DNA from: Lenzites betulinus
Taxonomy: Eukaryota > Basidiomycota > Agaricomycetes > Polyporales > Polyporaceae
NCBI GenBank assembly: GCA_022264855.1
Contig: JABYQU010000036.1
Coordinates: 1 to 64,000 of the forward strand
Direction of reading: 5' to 3'
Length of the DNA: 64,000 nt
Shown: in pieces, positions 44,867-58,068 of the stretch
Position numbering within the stretch: position 1 is the stretch's first letter
Layout of the letters: every line of letters starts with the position of its first letter
Program-made: the position numbers and the translations under genes
Notes under the pieces: model-generated
Seen by the model: only the letters and a program-made list of their open reading frames with translations
The model's database searches: none
Told to the model about the DNA's origin: nothing

Positions 44867-47231
44867 ATGCTTCCGACGAACCGCCGCTTGGCCGCACTTC
44901 CGCTTGATTTTCTTGTGATCGGTGGAGGTGAGTGTGAGCTTGAGGGTACTGCTCCCACTCCGATCATTTCTTGTCCTCATACCGCCAACGAGAATATATC
45001 ATATGCGCCATACTAATGCGCTTTATTTGTTGCTCGTACAGGGATTGGAGGCCTCGCTGTCGCTTATGTGCTCAGCAGAGCAGGTCACCGCGTGCGGGTG
45101 TTGGAACGACGCGGTTTGCACGTCCCGGGGGCCGGCCATCGAGTCCCACCCAACATGAGCAAAATCCTGCGACAGTGGATAGGCGAGGAGGAGCTCATGA
45201 AAATGTCCACAAGATGCGTGGGCACGCCATTCCACCATTGTGAGTCTCTGTCTGCGCGCCTTACTCACTCTCAGGGAGAGCACCCCCACTCCCTCCCGCA
45301 AAGCCCGGATACTTCCCGGCAGCCCGGCCGCTGTATCCCCGAGGATAGACAGGTCCACGGCTCTTCCGCGGACGCGAGCACGGGTCGTGCGGACGCCTGC
45401 GCGTGCGCTAGGGAAGTACGAATGCCCGACACGGGTGCCGTCCGATTGGCACGGCGCCGTAAGCCGCGCCCTTCGCGCTGCCCCTGTACAGTCAGATTGC
45501 CCTTTGCAGCTGCTATGAGCGGGTGCACGCGTTGTACCGAGCGCGGACGCGCTGGGTTCTGATTGACGGACGGGCGCGTGCGACGTATTTTAGTGCACGT
45601 CCGGCATCCAGACATCGCGCACGGCTCACATTATTGACCGGCCTCGGATCTCTCCCTTCCCTGCTCGCTCTCCTTCCTGCTTGCAACTTTGGGCGAGATG
45701 GCTAACGGCCTGTCGTGTTCTGGCAGTACGCACGGGCGATCTCGTCGGATACCTCCATTGGAAGCCAGCCGTAATGGCCGAGACCGGCGGGGACTTTCTC
45801 ATGATGCACGTACGTACCTATCTTCCATATCCCAGACCCTTCCGTAGGACTGACGCACGGTAAATTCGCTCTAGCATGATGATATTATCCAAATCCTGTA
45901 CAAGCTAGCCACGGGCGCCGGCGCAACGGTCCATTTTCACACAGAAGTCGTGTCAGTACACCCCGGGTCGGCCAGCAAACCAAATCCCAGCGTTGTGCTT
46001 GCCAATGGTGTCGTAGTCACCGCCGACATGCTCATCGGTGCGGACGGCTACAAAAGTCGTGTCCGTGATGTTGTCCTGCAGGAAGAGGACAGAGTCGAGC
46101 CGGGTGGACTGACCCTCTACACCGGCGTGGTGGACGCAGAAGCGATGCTGAAAGATCCAGAGCTTCGACCATACGCTCTATCGGATGAGGTAAACGCGCT
46201 CTATTTTTTACGTCTGTAATCGTGCTCATTCATGCAGTGGGCTGTCTGGATGGGCCCTTATAGGAGCATTTGCGGTACGTTTTCAAATGATACCACTCAC
46301 ATTTCATGATTCTGATTTTGCACCGCCTCCTAGGACATCCCGTCGTACGTACTGTCCACCTCCACTCTCCTAGATAGTCTGATTGACAGATTCGGCTGAA
46401 CCACAACCACAGCGCGCCAAAAAGGAGTACTTTTTCCACGTATACTCCTGGCACAACAAGGATGGGCAGCAACAAGATGGTGAGGAGAGTTGGGAAGAGC
46501 TGTACCCAACAGAAAAACTCAACATTGATTGTCACGGACCCAAGTACGTCTCCCGGCCGTAATCAATTGGCAGTGTGTTAACATACCTACGCATTGTGCT
46601 CCTCGACACGTAGAGTACAACGCCTCATTAAGCTTGCCCCGCATCTCATTCGCACCCGGTTCATGACGCGGCCAGACGGCATTGAGGACTGGGTCGATGC
46701 GACCGGACGAATCGTGCTGCTAGGCGATGCCGCACACCCATCCTTCGTGAGCCTCTTACTTCCCTTTATCATGTTTCCACTAATGTCATTATATATACTT
46801 TGCAGCCTGGCGGATCGCACCCCGCAAGCATGGCGATCGAGGATGCTGTTGTGTTCGGTTCGCTCTTCTCGCACCTCCGCACGCACTGTCAGATCGGCTC
46901 CTTCACGAGCGCATACCAGGAGTTGCGGCAGCGGCGTTGCGAGCTCATGAGGCTCGCGGACATCGCGAATGCGCAGATGGTCGCGATGCCGGACGGCCCG
47001 CAGGCCGATGCGCGCGACGAGGATATGCGCCGGCGCAAGGACGAGTGGGACGAGGGCACGCTCAAGGCGCAGTTTGAGGAGATCGCGGAGATCTTCCTGT
47101 ACGACGCGGGCGACGCCGCGGAGGAGTGGTGGGTCAACTGGGGCCGCTTCAGCGAGGTCGCGCGCAGGCAGCCGCAGGGCGTCGCGGGCGGCTTTGGCAA
47201 CGTTACGACCGTCACGGTGTCCAAAGAATGA
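44867..47231 (+). CDS. FAD-dependent monooxygenase, salicylate-hydroxylase-like
   Basis: The start at 44867 gives MLPTNRRLAALPLDFLVIGGG, then IGGLAVAYVLSRAGHRVRVLE completes the GxGxxG FAD fold across intron 1. Later come RTGDLVGYLHWKPAVMAETG, the DG motif GADGYKSRVRDVV, WAVWMGPYRSICGHP, the GD motif LLGDAAHPS followed by PGGSHPASMAIEDA, and a C-terminal helix with AAEEWWVNWGRF. It stops at 47231. This is a single-component class A flavoprotein hydroxylase using NAD(P)H and oxygen, usually on phenolic acids. All FAD motifs are intact. One intron (45242-45727, about 486 nt) is far longer than its neighbours, yet the flanking exons join in frame (TPFHH|LRTGDL). Confidence 0.9.
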
Positions 47232-48145
47232 GCCTACGGCCGCGCCCGGTTGGTCCGCACAAACGGAGATATTATGCGTGGTAAGAAATCTGCTTTTCAG
47301 GAGTTGAATGGGTTGAGACTAACTTGACCCGTGCTAGACGTAGGATTTTATCGACATTACGACATGCACGAACACTACGACATTCCCTCCTATGGTCTTA
47401 ATCTCGCTTTCACCTGGCTCACCTCCTGTATCGCATATGATAACCATTCAAAGCGTCCATCCTTGAAGCTATGACCATGTCCTTTTACTTGCCACTGCTA
47501 TTCTTGACATCACCGCTAGGCTCTTGCTCCCCCGCTGCATCCTCGCTCTCCCGTGCATTCATGCATCGTGCTCCCCTCATGTGCCCCATCTAGCCTGAAT
47601 CCCCCCGGAATCTGCCAGCGTCTTTCTCTGATACCCTACCCCGGATTCCGGGATGTCCATACTTCGCTCCGAGCGCACATACGCTATTAGGCAACTTATT
47701 TTCTATCAATACCCCAACTCCGCATCGTGACGCCCCTGCAGAATCGTCCGGCTTGTCATGGTGCGCACGCGGATACTGGCCGTGAGTCGTGACCCTTCTT
47801 CCCATGCCATGCACCCAACCCGTCAAGCATCATGGGTTTATGGCGGTCAGCATCATGGATGCGACCCGTGCCAGTGTGTTACCGTGATACCATGCAATGG
47901 TCGCCCGGTGGAAAGCAAGTACCGGGCCAGTCGCGCGCTGATGACTATGAGTATATTCGGTCTTCTCATACTTATATTCGCATGCTGATACAACAACAAT
48001 GTTTTTGCTACTTCTCCGAGCGCGGCCTCCGCAATCATGCTGCCGTCCCCCGTTCATGTCGCCCATACGCTATTTTCTCCTCTTGATGGCCCAACTTCGA
48101 ACCTGTGGCCGCGAGGACATATGAAGCCTGGCTCATCTGAAACAT
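47232..48145. other. convergent intergenic region
   Basis: About 910 bp between the FAD monooxygenase (plus) and ATIC (minus) stops. No gene or repeat recognised. Unusually long for a convergent gap in this window. Confidence 0.4.
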
Positions 48146-50331
48146 CTAGTGGTGGAAGAGGCGCAGCGACGTGTGCGCGAATACGAGCCCGTGCTCGTCT
48201 GCCGCCTTCACGCACTCCGCGTCCATGACGCTCCCGCCGGGAGCGGCCAGGTACCGCACGCCGCTCCGGCGCGCACGGTGCACGTTGTCCGGGAACGGGA
48301 AGAACGCGTCGCTCGCGCACGCGACGCCATCGAGCTGACGCAGGTGGTCCGCGCGCTCCGTCGCGGTGAGCGGCTCGGGCGGCGCGTCGAAGAGCGCCTC
48401 CCACTGCGCGCGCTCGCTGCCCTCGAGCGGCTCCGCCGCGACGAAGAGGTCGATCGCGTTCGCCTTTTCCGCGCGCTTCACGCCTTTCTTGAACGGGAGC
48501 GCGAGCACGCGCGCATGGTGCCGCAGCCACCAGAGGTCCGCCTTCGTGCCCGCGAGGCGCGTGCAGTGGATGCGCGACTGCTGGCCTGCGCCGATGCCGA
48601 TCGTCGCGCCGCGGTAGGCATATGCGACGCTGTTTGACTGCGTGTACTTGAGTGCGAGGGTTGCGACGATGAGATCGGTGATCGCTTCGTTGTTCAGCTG
48701 CAGAGGCGCGGGTGGTCAGGTACGATCTGTGTGCGGATAGACGCAAAACATAACACACCTCCTTGTTCTTGGTAACGATGTTGGAGAAGAGGCTCGCATC
48801 GATCTTCGCGTCATTCCGACGTTGCTGCATAGACACACCGTAAACCTGGCGTGTTTCGACATCCGAGGGCTTGTATGCGGGATCGATCTGCGTAATGCAA
48901 CTGGCATTTAGCAAATAGACTTCGGTCGCGGCTCTGAACGCTGTACCTGGAGGACACAGTATTTTCCGCCCTTCTTCTTGGAGAGAACGTCGAAGGCTTC
49001 GGGCGAGTAGCCAGGTGCGATGATACCATCCGACACTTCGCGCGAGATGATCCGCGCCGTTGCAAGGTCGCACGGAGCAGAGAGTGCAATGAAGTCACCG
49101 AAGGAGGACATACGATCGGCACCTTATGTGCGCGATTAGCTTGACTGGACTCCGAAGGCAAAGAGGCTCCCGTACCTCGAGCACGCGCGTATGCGCTCGC
49201 GAGAGGAGTCAACGGCTCCTTCAGATCGTCTACGCCGTACACCTTTTTCTCTACCTCGTTCAGCTCAAGGCCAACGGCTGCTCCCGCCGGCGAGACGTGT
49301 TTGAATGACGCAGCAGCCGGGAGGTTCAGCGCCTCGGACAGTTCTTTCACGAGAGCCCATGAGTTGAGAGCATCCAGCAGGTTGATGTAGCCAGGGGAGC
49401 CACACAGTGCTGCACACATGTATCTCTTAGTGGGGAACGTCATAGTTGCCAGTCATCCGCGACGCACCCTTGAATGGCAGTTCGCCTTCCGTCACGAACG
49501 CCTGGGCTGGTTTCTGGTGTGGGTTTGCGCCATAACGGAGTGCCGTACGCTGTACGGGCCCCGCGAGCTTCTCCGATGGCAGGTCGGCGGACGCGTACTG
49601 TTCCCTGAAGTAACCGCTGATGGCGTTGTCGTACTTGGCCGTCATCTCAAAAGCCTTCAGCGCGAGCTTGGAGCGGATAGCTTGTCCAACGTCTCCATTG
49701 CCCTGCTTCCACGCGGCAACGAATTCATCGTAATCCGCGGGGTCAGAGAGTACGGAAACGCGCTCGTGGTTCTTCGCCGCAGCGCGGAGGAGGGTGACCC
49801 CACCTATGTCGATCTCCTCGACCGCGTCGGCGAGCGAGCAGCCTGGCTTGGCAATGGTGTCCGTGAAAGGGTACAAGTTGCAGACGACGATAGAGATGGG
49901 GGAAATGCTCTGCGCCTTGAGATCCGCGTCGTCCGACGGAATAGACCGCGCGAGAATGCCTAGCTCGATAAATTAGGTTGTATAGCACGGTTTCGGTCAA
50001 ACCACGCACCTCCGTGGACGGCCGGGTGCAGGGTCTTCACGCGACCGCCGAGCATCTCAGGGGCCTTTGTGATGTCCGAAACATCTCTGGAGGCACATTC
50101 AGCTTGGCTACTAGCAATACAACTATTCGTACACACTCGATGGGGATGCCAGCCTCCCTGATTTTCTTTGCAGTGCCGCCTGAGCCGAGCAGACGCACTC
50201 CGGCGCCATGAAGCCCAGTTGCAAGCTCAAGAAGCTTGGCCTTGTCGTAGACAGAGAGCAACGCTTTCGGCAATAGATCAGTGCATGCGTAGGTGGAGTG
50301 TCTCGGAAAGCCTACCGATGGGTGTAGACAT
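48146..50331 (-). CDS. ADE17: bifunctional AICAR transformylase/IMP cyclohydrolase
   Basis: The start at 50331 encodes MSTPI; splicing a 60-nt intron gives [18 protein letters not shown], matching the family N-terminus. Then follow [84 protein letters not shown] (cyclohydrolase half), [28 protein letters not shown] (the Lys-His pair of the transformylase), [28 protein letters not shown], and a C-terminus ending HTSLRLFHH at 48146. The two activities perform the last two steps of IMP synthesis, formylating AICAR and closing the ring. Catalytic residues appear intact. The cytosolic enzyme works as a dimer. The gene is divergent from Zim17, sharing about 390 bp with it, and lies 12 kb from SAICAR synthetase, which makes its precursor. 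Confidence 0.95.
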
Positions 50332-50719
50332 GGTGGTCTAGATACAAGAAAGGACGCAGGCCTATTCGAAAATCGCAGCCGTAAGAGTAGTCGAGTACTG
50401 ACTTGCGGCCGATCGCGATCTAAATATTATGATTGCTTTACGATAGGCTGTTACTCTTATGCTGTATTACCATCTGTCCCACCCTGGTCATTGATTTTGC
50501 ATGTTCTGATTCAACAGTCACGAAAGGCCGTACGGACTCTCAAGATCTCGTGCAGATCTCATGTCGGTAATAGAACAGTATCTAATCTAAACGACCTGTA
50601 GATCTGACTAAGCACTTGAGCGACGCCGAAGCCTTGGCGTCTCCTCCCTCCAACCTCCCCCCACATACATTCGCCCACTCAACGACCATCTCAGTCGTTA
50701 ACTAATTTGCGCCTACGAC
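50332..50719. other. shared promoter of ATIC and ZIM17
   Basis: About 390 bp between divergent starts. An inverted repeat GACGCC..GGCGTC lies near 50620-50641, some 80 bp before the ZIM17 ATG, and the next 60 bases are C/T-rich. No gene. Confidence 0.5.
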
Positions 50720-51305
50720 ATGATCTCTGCTCGCCAGGCCACTGCATTACTCTGGCAACCAGTCGCCAGCGTATACCGGATAGCGCCCCGGGCGCCTCTT
50801 CCTTGGTCGTTGCGCACGCTCGTGTTCCACCCACACACTCGCGCTCTTTCTGAAACACCATGCCTAGCAAATGAAGCACGTTCTGGGAAGTCTGTGCCTA
50901 CACACGAGCACGAGGAGGGCGGGTCATCTACTACTTCGTCCGAGCCGCAAACACACCTGTCGTTCAAAATGCCGGAACCGAAGTTGTCCATGACATTCAC
51001 ATGCACTGTAGAAACATGTCATACACGTTCCACTCACCAATTTACGCGGCGGAGCTACGAGAAAGGGATCGTCATTGTACAGTGCCCAGGTTGCAAAAAT
51101 CGGTGTGTATGTCATCGTTACCGGCCTTGGGTAATTACTTATAATGGCTGTCAGTCATCTCATTGCGGACCATCTGGGGTGGTTTAAAGAAAGTACTGAA
51201 GACGGCAAGCTCAAGACAGTCGAAGACCTTATGCGTGCGAAAGGCGAGAGGGTCAGGAGGGGTAGCATAGGCAATGACGGGGTTGTCGAATACACTCCGG
51301 AATGA
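50720..51305 (+). CDS. ZIM17: mitochondrial DNL-type zinc finger protein Zim17/Tim15/Hep1
   Basis: Two exons (50720-51102, 51155-51305) make 177 aa. A basic, Arg/Ala-rich N-terminus (MISARQATALLWQPVASVY) is a plausible mitochondrial presequence. The DNL domain reads MTFTCTVETCHTRSTHQFT, then [26 protein letters not shown], split by the intron just before HLIADHLGW. It keeps mitochondrial Hsp70 soluble and so supports import and Fe-S cluster biogenesis. The first cysteine pair is spaced C-X4-C (CTVETC) rather than the C-X2-C of the yeast protein; the second (CPGC) is normal. The downstream neighbour Grx5 works in the same pathway. Confidence 0.93.
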
Positions 51306-51613
51306 CCGGCGTGAGAGGTTGCCCATCTCACCAGCCCTCTACACTATACCATGATGCTCACAATTTAGTACCTAGCTCTGACGCACTTGCGTGCAGATAA
51401 TTCGGATCACCCTTGCTCGCAGAATGATAAGTGTTGGTTGTTTAAACGATCATGAGGCTGAGTAAGGGAGGTTGATTAGGTGTGTGTATTGATACAATGA
51501 GCAGACAGGTACGCTCCCATGTAGGTCAGTAGTAAATGGGACATGACAGGATAAGAACGAGTAAGTACAGAGCAGAGGTTCCCCTACTCCGGGTTCTCAC
51601 GCAACGTGGCCCT
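51306..51613. other. convergent 3' spacer
   Basis: 308 bp between the stops of ZIM17 (plus) and GRX5 (minus); nothing recognised apart from presumed 3' UTRs. Confidence 0.5.
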
Positions 51614-52251
51614 CTAATTTTGACTTTGGCTCTGCTCTTGAGGCTCCTCTGGCGGTACAACGCCGGCCTTGACTAGTAGCTCGTCCAATTCACCGGACTG
51701 GTGCACTGTGCAGTCATTGCGTCAGAGCTGTCGAACTCAAGACGAACGCGAATACGTACTGTTGAGCAAAATGTCGCAACCGCCAACAAACTCTCCGTTG
51801 ACATACAACTGGGGAATGGTTGGCCAATCGCTGAGCGAGCCTCTGTCAGCCGATCGGCCGAGAAACGGAGGACAGAGGGACGTACGAGAACTCCTTGATG
51901 CTCTGTCGGAGCTCGCTGTCCTCCAAGACATCAAATGTCTTCAGCTTCTCTAGTGGTACACCATGGATGTCCAGCACTTGTACGGCGGCTCTCGAGAATC
52001 CACACTGGGGTGCCTCCGGGTTCCCTTTCATGAACAGAACAACAGGCGAGGATGTGACGGCTTGCTGAATCTTGCTGCGGGCCTCCTGGGTGATGTAACG
52101 CCGTGCAAAGGCGAGAGACGGAGATGCCAGTGCTAGAGCTGGCGTACGGGTGGGCGCACGGAGCGCGGTGAACTATATAAATGTCAGACAATAGTAGGCG
52201 CCGCAAAGCGTCTTTAGAGCGTACCGATGTGCGCAGAACCGAGCTGAACAT
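51614..52251 (-). CDS. GRX5: mitochondrial monothiol glutaredoxin Grx5
   Basis: The start at 52251 (MFSSVLRTS) is followed by an intron and an Ala/Arg-rich leader ([19 protein letters not shown]), a likely mitochondrial targeting sequence. The glutaredoxin core has [20 protein letters not shown] with the CGFS active site, [25 protein letters not shown] (cis-proline and glutathione-binding GG-CD), and the helix [12 protein letters not shown]. It ends in a Glu/Gln-rich tail [11 protein letters not shown]. Grx5-type proteins carry a glutathione-bound 2Fe-2S cluster from Isu to targets. All binding residues are present. It is divergent from DNA polymerase alpha (255 bp) and convergent with ZIM17. 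Confidence 0.95.
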
Positions 52252-52505
52252 GGTGGTGAGAGGAAAGCGTGCGTGGCGGTAGGCGAACTGGTGCTGAGTG
52301 AGAGACAGATCGGAAACTCGGCGTAAGTGGAAGCCGTCAGGTTAGGGCCTAGCGCCTAGGGTTAGGTCTAGAGAAGCGAGCACGTGCATACCACGCTTTC
52401 CAGCTCCGCCCCAAAGCGTGTCGCATGCCCTTCCAGGCGCGTTTCATTAACACTACACCCGGTCGCGTTCTCTCATTGCTGCTTTCTTCGTCTTCCTTGT
52501 ATACC

Positions 52506-55500
52506 ATGTCGGATCGTGCGAGACGAGAGAAACAGGCAAAACTTGCGAAACTTGCCGAGCTCAAGCGGGCGCGTGAGGGTGGCGGAAGAACATACAAGGT
52601 ACGATCGCGTAAGGGTGGCTTGACGCGTTGATCGTGAACGGACGCGTCTTTAGGTTGAAGAGGACCATAAACTATACGATGAGGTATCCGAAGACCAATA
52701 CAAGACGATAGTCAGCGGCCGCCTGGCCCGGGACGACTTCGTGGTCGATGATGGAGTAGGCGGCTACATGGACACGGGCGTGGATGACTTCGAGGAGCCG
52801 GAGGACCGCGAAGAGAGCGACGACGAACGCCGAAAGGTGAAAGGTGTGCGCTATATGCAACTGTCTTGAAGCGTATCTCTCATCGTTATCACGAACAGCC
52901 AAGAAGGGCAAGGCCGACACGAAGGGCAAGGTGAAAGCGAAGGCTAAGCCTCCTCCACCGGCGGTGGTCCCCTCCATTGCTGCCTACCGCCCGTCCGTAT
53001 CTGCTGAGCAAGAAACCGACTTTATGGCTTCTCTGCTGGGAGACATGGATAACATCTCCGCGAAGCCAGTGGCCAAGTCTCGCAAACGAAAGCCAGAACC
53101 AGATTTCCCTTACGACGATGGCGGTTCCTCTCCCAATCCATTTGCAAGCTCCCACCGTCCGAAAGCGAAGGTGGGCGGGTACAGCTACACAGGGACAGAT
53201 CCCGACACGTCTTCCGATGGGTTTTACGACGATGGTGTTGCGGCATCGAGCGGTGATGACCTCATTCTAAGTCCCAAGAAGAAACCGCGCACAGAGGCTG
53301 CGGGTATCACTCCAGCTATTGAACGCATGGGCAAGCTAGGTGTGGAGAGCGGCACGGAGGACGCGGACTCGTCGTTCGACGATATCGACATGGAAGCATT
53401 CATGGAAATTGACGATGACGATCTGGAGGAGTTTAAGCCTAAACCAAAGCCGAAGATAGAGGTCGATGCGGAGGCTAAGCCGCTCAAGCCGCTGAACTCC
53501 AACGCGAGCCAGAAGAAGAAGCTAGACGACACTCCCGCTTGGCTCTCCGTGTACGACTCATTGAAGGTAGCGGCTGATGACTCTCTGGGCTCTGGGCCCA
53601 ATGCTACTCCTGCGCGGACTGCTGCGCCGACGAACGTATCTGTCTTGGAGGAAGATGGCTCTCTGCGTTTCTACTGGCTCGACTACCTCGAACACGATGG
53701 AAAGCTCTACTTCATCGGTAAGACCCAGGACAAGAAAACGAAAACATGGGTCTCGATCTGCGTAACTGTTGAGAACCTACAACGTAACCTCTTCGTGCTT
53801 CCACGCGAGCGCCGCATGGAGGAGGACGAGGACACCGGAGAGATGTACGAGACGGATCAGATTCCCGAGCTTTCGGATATCTACTCGGACTTTGACCGAG
53901 TACGACGGAGAGCGGGGATCAAGAGTTTCAAAGGCAAGTTCGTGAAGCGTAAATACGCTTTTGGCGAGAAGGACGTTCCAAGAGAGGAGAAGCAGTGGCT
54001 GAAGGTAGTGTACGACTTCAATGGTGAGTGCATCAAAATATAGTACTTCCACATGCTTAATGGTATGCATCACACTTCAGAGCCCCAATTACCGAACACA
54101 GCGTCGAGTCCCAACTTTGCGCGTATCTTTGGGACCAACACGAGCGCGTTTGAGCTGCTGGTTCTTAAGCGCAAGATTATGGGCCCTTGTTGGCTGCAGA
54201 TCAAGAAGCCTGAAATCGAAAACAAGGGTGTATGTTTTATGTGTCTGGCCTTCTCTACGCACACCAGTTGACGTCTCCCATGTAGATCTCGTGGTGTAAG
54301 GTGGAAGCGACTGTCTCGGACCCCAAGGACATCAATCCGTTCGCCGAAACAGACCAAGATGCGCCGAGAGATACGCCACCACTCACCATCGTGTCTTTGA
54401 GCTTGCGCACGATCGTGAATCATCGAGAAAACATCCGCGAGATTATATGTGCAACAGCACGCATATGGACAAACCGTGAGCCACAACCAATGTTTTCGTG
54501 AACTGCAGCTGATGCGCGACCTGCAGTCGATATCGATGATCCCACTCCGCCAGAGGCTCTCCCTTGTACAGTCCGCACTTTTGTGCGCCCTTTAGACCGG
54601 TTCCCACCTAACTTCGAGGCGCGAGCAAGCAAGAATGGCAAAGGCGTCATCACGCCAATGATGAACGAGCGTGTCCTGTTGAACAACCTACTGGGTATAG
54701 TCTCCATCGTTACGCGTTCCTTCCAGCTCATTTGAACTGTTTTGTCAGTCACGTTGCATAAGGCTGACCCGGACGTTATCGTCGGCCACGAATTCCTTGG
54801 AGACTCACTCGATGTGTTGCTCCATCGCATGCGTGAGCTCAAGGCCGACCACTGGTCCCGCATCGGGCGTTTCAGGCGGTCGAAGTGGCCAAATATTGGG
54901 CGGCAGGGCACAAATCTGCGCTTCATCAGCGGTCGATTACTTTGCGATCTAGCCAGTGACGGAGCCAAGGTATCCTTTTGACACTCATAGACTGCACTCG
55001 GCCACCTCACTCACTCATTGTCCAGGGCATGATTACATCAACGACGTGGTCGCTCACCGAGATGTGCAAGACGCACCTGAAAAGCGAGCGGCAGGAGATC
55101 GACCCGGACGACACCGCCAGCTACTTCGACGGGAGTGTCAGCACGCCCGATCACCTTTTGACGTTTGTCCGGCATTGTGAGCTTGATGCGCACTACCAGA
55201 TGGCGTTAGCAGCAAAGGTCCAGCTTCTGCCCCTCACACGACAGTTGACCAGTCTCGCCGGTAACTCATGGTATGCATTTCCACGTTATGTCGGCTCGCC
55301 ATATGGATGTCAGCTCACTCGTCTGCTTTAGGAACAAGACCTTGAATGGAGGTCGCGCGGAGCGTAACGAATACATTCTGCTGCACGAGTTTCATCGGCT
55401 CAAGTACATCTGCCCGGACAAGCTGTACGGCAAGAAAGCAGCAACAGCTGTCAAGGCGGAGAAGGATGACGAGGATGGCGAGGGCAAGAAGACCACGAAG

Positions 55501-57840
55501 GGCAAGAGGGACAAGTACAAGGGTGGTCTCGTCTTCGAGCCCAAGCGCGGTCTCTGGGATAAGTACATCCTGGTCATGGACTTCAACTCTCTGTACCCTA
55601 GCATCATCCAGGAGTACAACATCGACTTCACGACCGTTGAGGCAGTCGAGGACGAGGTATGCTCTTCGCTGAGGTTATCTTGCCGATGCCGTGGTACTGA
55701 CACGTCGTAGGAGGGAGAGGAGAAGATCCCGGAACCTCCCGACACGGAGGTCTCACAGGGCGTCCTTCCCCGCCTCATTGCTACTCTCGTTAGTCGTCGG
55801 CGACAGGTGAAGAGCCTCATGAAAGACAAGAAGGCGACACAAGCACAGCTGCTTCAGGTGATTTGATCATCCTAGTTGGGCATCTTCGACAGACACACAT
55901 CTGACGGACGTGCTTTCTGCAGTGGGACATTAAACAAATGGCCTTAAAGCTGACGGCCAACAGTATGTACGGGTGCCTGGGCTTCGAGTATTCACGATTT
56001 TACGCCCGCCCGCTCGCTGCCCTCACGACGTTCAAGGGTCGTGAGATCCTCACGCATACTCGCGAGCTCGCTGAGAGCATGCAACTCGACGTACGTATCA
56101 CCCACCACCTGAAATCTGGCTGCAGGCTGACTGTAGACTAGGTTGTGTATGGTGACACTGACTCGGTATTCGTCAACTCCAATGTCACCGACCTCGCAGA
56201 GGCCCTCAAGATATCCGCGGAGTTCAAGAAGGCTGTCAACGACCGGTACAAACTACTCGAGATCGACCTCGATGGCATCTTCCAGCGGCTGCTACTTCTA
56301 CAGAAGAAGAAGTATGCCGCGGTCAAGGTTGAGGACGGCACCCGTACTTCGACGGAAGTCAAGGGTCTGGACATGAAGCGACGAGAGTACTGTGCTCTGT
56401 CGAAGACCGTGTCTCAGTCAGTTTTGTCCACTTCGCCTCAGTGGCCTCCAACTCAACGCATTGTGCAGATACGTCCTGGAGCAGATTCTGTCTGGAGAAG
56501 CCACCGAGGACGTCGTGGAGAACATCCACGAATACCTGACCACGGTTAGCGAGAACGTCCGCGCGGGGAAGATCAAGCTCGACGAGTTCATCATCTTCAA
56601 GGTATGTTCTCAGATAAGTCTGCGCGATATAGTCCTAACAGCCTCTGTAGCGGCTGGGCAAGAACCCCGAAGACTACCCTGACGCCAAGAGCCAGCCGCA
56701 TGTGCAAGTAGCATTGCGGATGAAAGCTAGAGGTATCACGGCCCGTGCGGGAGATGTTATACCCTACGTGTTCTGTCTCGGGGACAGCGGCGAGTCGTCG
56801 AAGACTGCGCAAGCCGACAAGGCGAAGCACCCCGACGAGGTTCGCAGGGAGAGCGACAAGTTCAAGATTGGTAAGTGTATGATACGTTTGCTGTGTGACA
56901 TATCTCACCTCTACTCTAGATTACGAGCACTACCTCTCCCAGCAAATCCTTCCTCCCATTGAACGTTTGTGTGAGCCTATCGAGGGTACCGACCGCGCTC
57001 GCCTCGCTGAATGCCTCGGTATGTGTTCCTTATTGTCGTATACCAGCGTACGCTGATAGAAGTAATGCTAGGTCTCGACCCCAACCGGTACCGTTCTGCC
57101 GCCGGCGGAGAGGCAGAGGAGCGGTATTTCGGCACCCTCGACTCGCTCATGTCTGACGCAGAGCGATTCAAAGATGCTGACCCGCTCATCATTCGCTGTC
57201 GGTCATGTAAGAACGACGTTACGTTCGCACCTCTTGCCGACCGAGAGGTAAATCTTCCCGCGCTCTTGCATGCACCGGAGTGTTGACGATATTCTTTAGA
57301 AGTCGCCAGTCCAGTCAGGCGGCGTGAAATGTCCTCAGTGTCGCAACGCCTTGACCACCGCAAGCGTACAGACACAACTAGAAGCCCAGATACGCACACA
57401 TATCGCTCGATATTACGAGGGTTGGACGGTGTGCGATGACCCTACGTGCGGGAATCGTACCCGCATGATGGGTGTATATGGGCGGCGTTGCTTGCGGCCT
57501 GGCTGTCGGGGCACGGTCTCCTTCGAGGTGAGTTCTCTTCCCTCACATCACATGCGAGGCGTCTGACGTCCCGCAGTATTCGGACGCGCAGTTGTACAAC
57601 CAGCTCCGCTACTACCTGTCGGTGTTCGACAATACGGACAAATCTTCGGCAAAACCAGGTATGTGCATGCGGCAAATCGATATGCACGACGATTGACGGG
57701 TCCGTGGTGCGTTAGAGCCCCTGGTTCACGGTCAAGATGAATTATTGTTGGCAATGACGGACGCCGTTGAGAAGTACATGGACCAGTGCGGCCGGCGCTG
57801 GGTCCAGATGAGCGCGCTGTTTTCGTTCATGAAGCTTTAG
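52506..57840 (+). CDS. POL1: DNA polymerase alpha catalytic subunit
   Basis: The start at 52506 ([19 protein letters not shown]) leads to the conserved N-terminal [14 protein letters not shown] block and an acidic linker. The exonuclease-like region follows ([21 protein letters not shown] text at 54760-54800), then the family-B motifs [15 protein letters not shown] (about 55580-55620), [18 protein letters not shown] (about 55950) and YGDTDSVF (about 56147). Then come [11 protein letters not shown] and two C-terminal cysteine modules, CRSC..CPQC (about 57200-57350) and [16 protein letters not shown] (about 57440-57510), ending in SALFSFMKL. It extends RNA primers at origins and Okazaki fragments, in complex with Pol12 and primase; the cysteine modules bind Pol12. 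More than 15 introns. Catalytic aspartates are present. The 3'-5' exonuclease acidic residues are naturally degenerate in this family. Confidence 0.96.
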
Positions 57841-58068
57841 GTTGTCGTGTTGTAGCCATATAGGTCCAGGCCGGTATTATGTCCCACGTGTACTGTATGT
57901 CATCGTCGCTTTTGTATTGCTATCGACGCGTTCTCCAGCAAATTAGGATTGTATTAGCGTAATACCGCGAGCGGCGTTGTATCCTGACTTGGGGCTGGCG
58001 CGTGTTGGACGCGACATTTTGAGGAATGCAAGAAGAAGTGGGCGGTAGAGACCAAGCAGATGGGTTGC

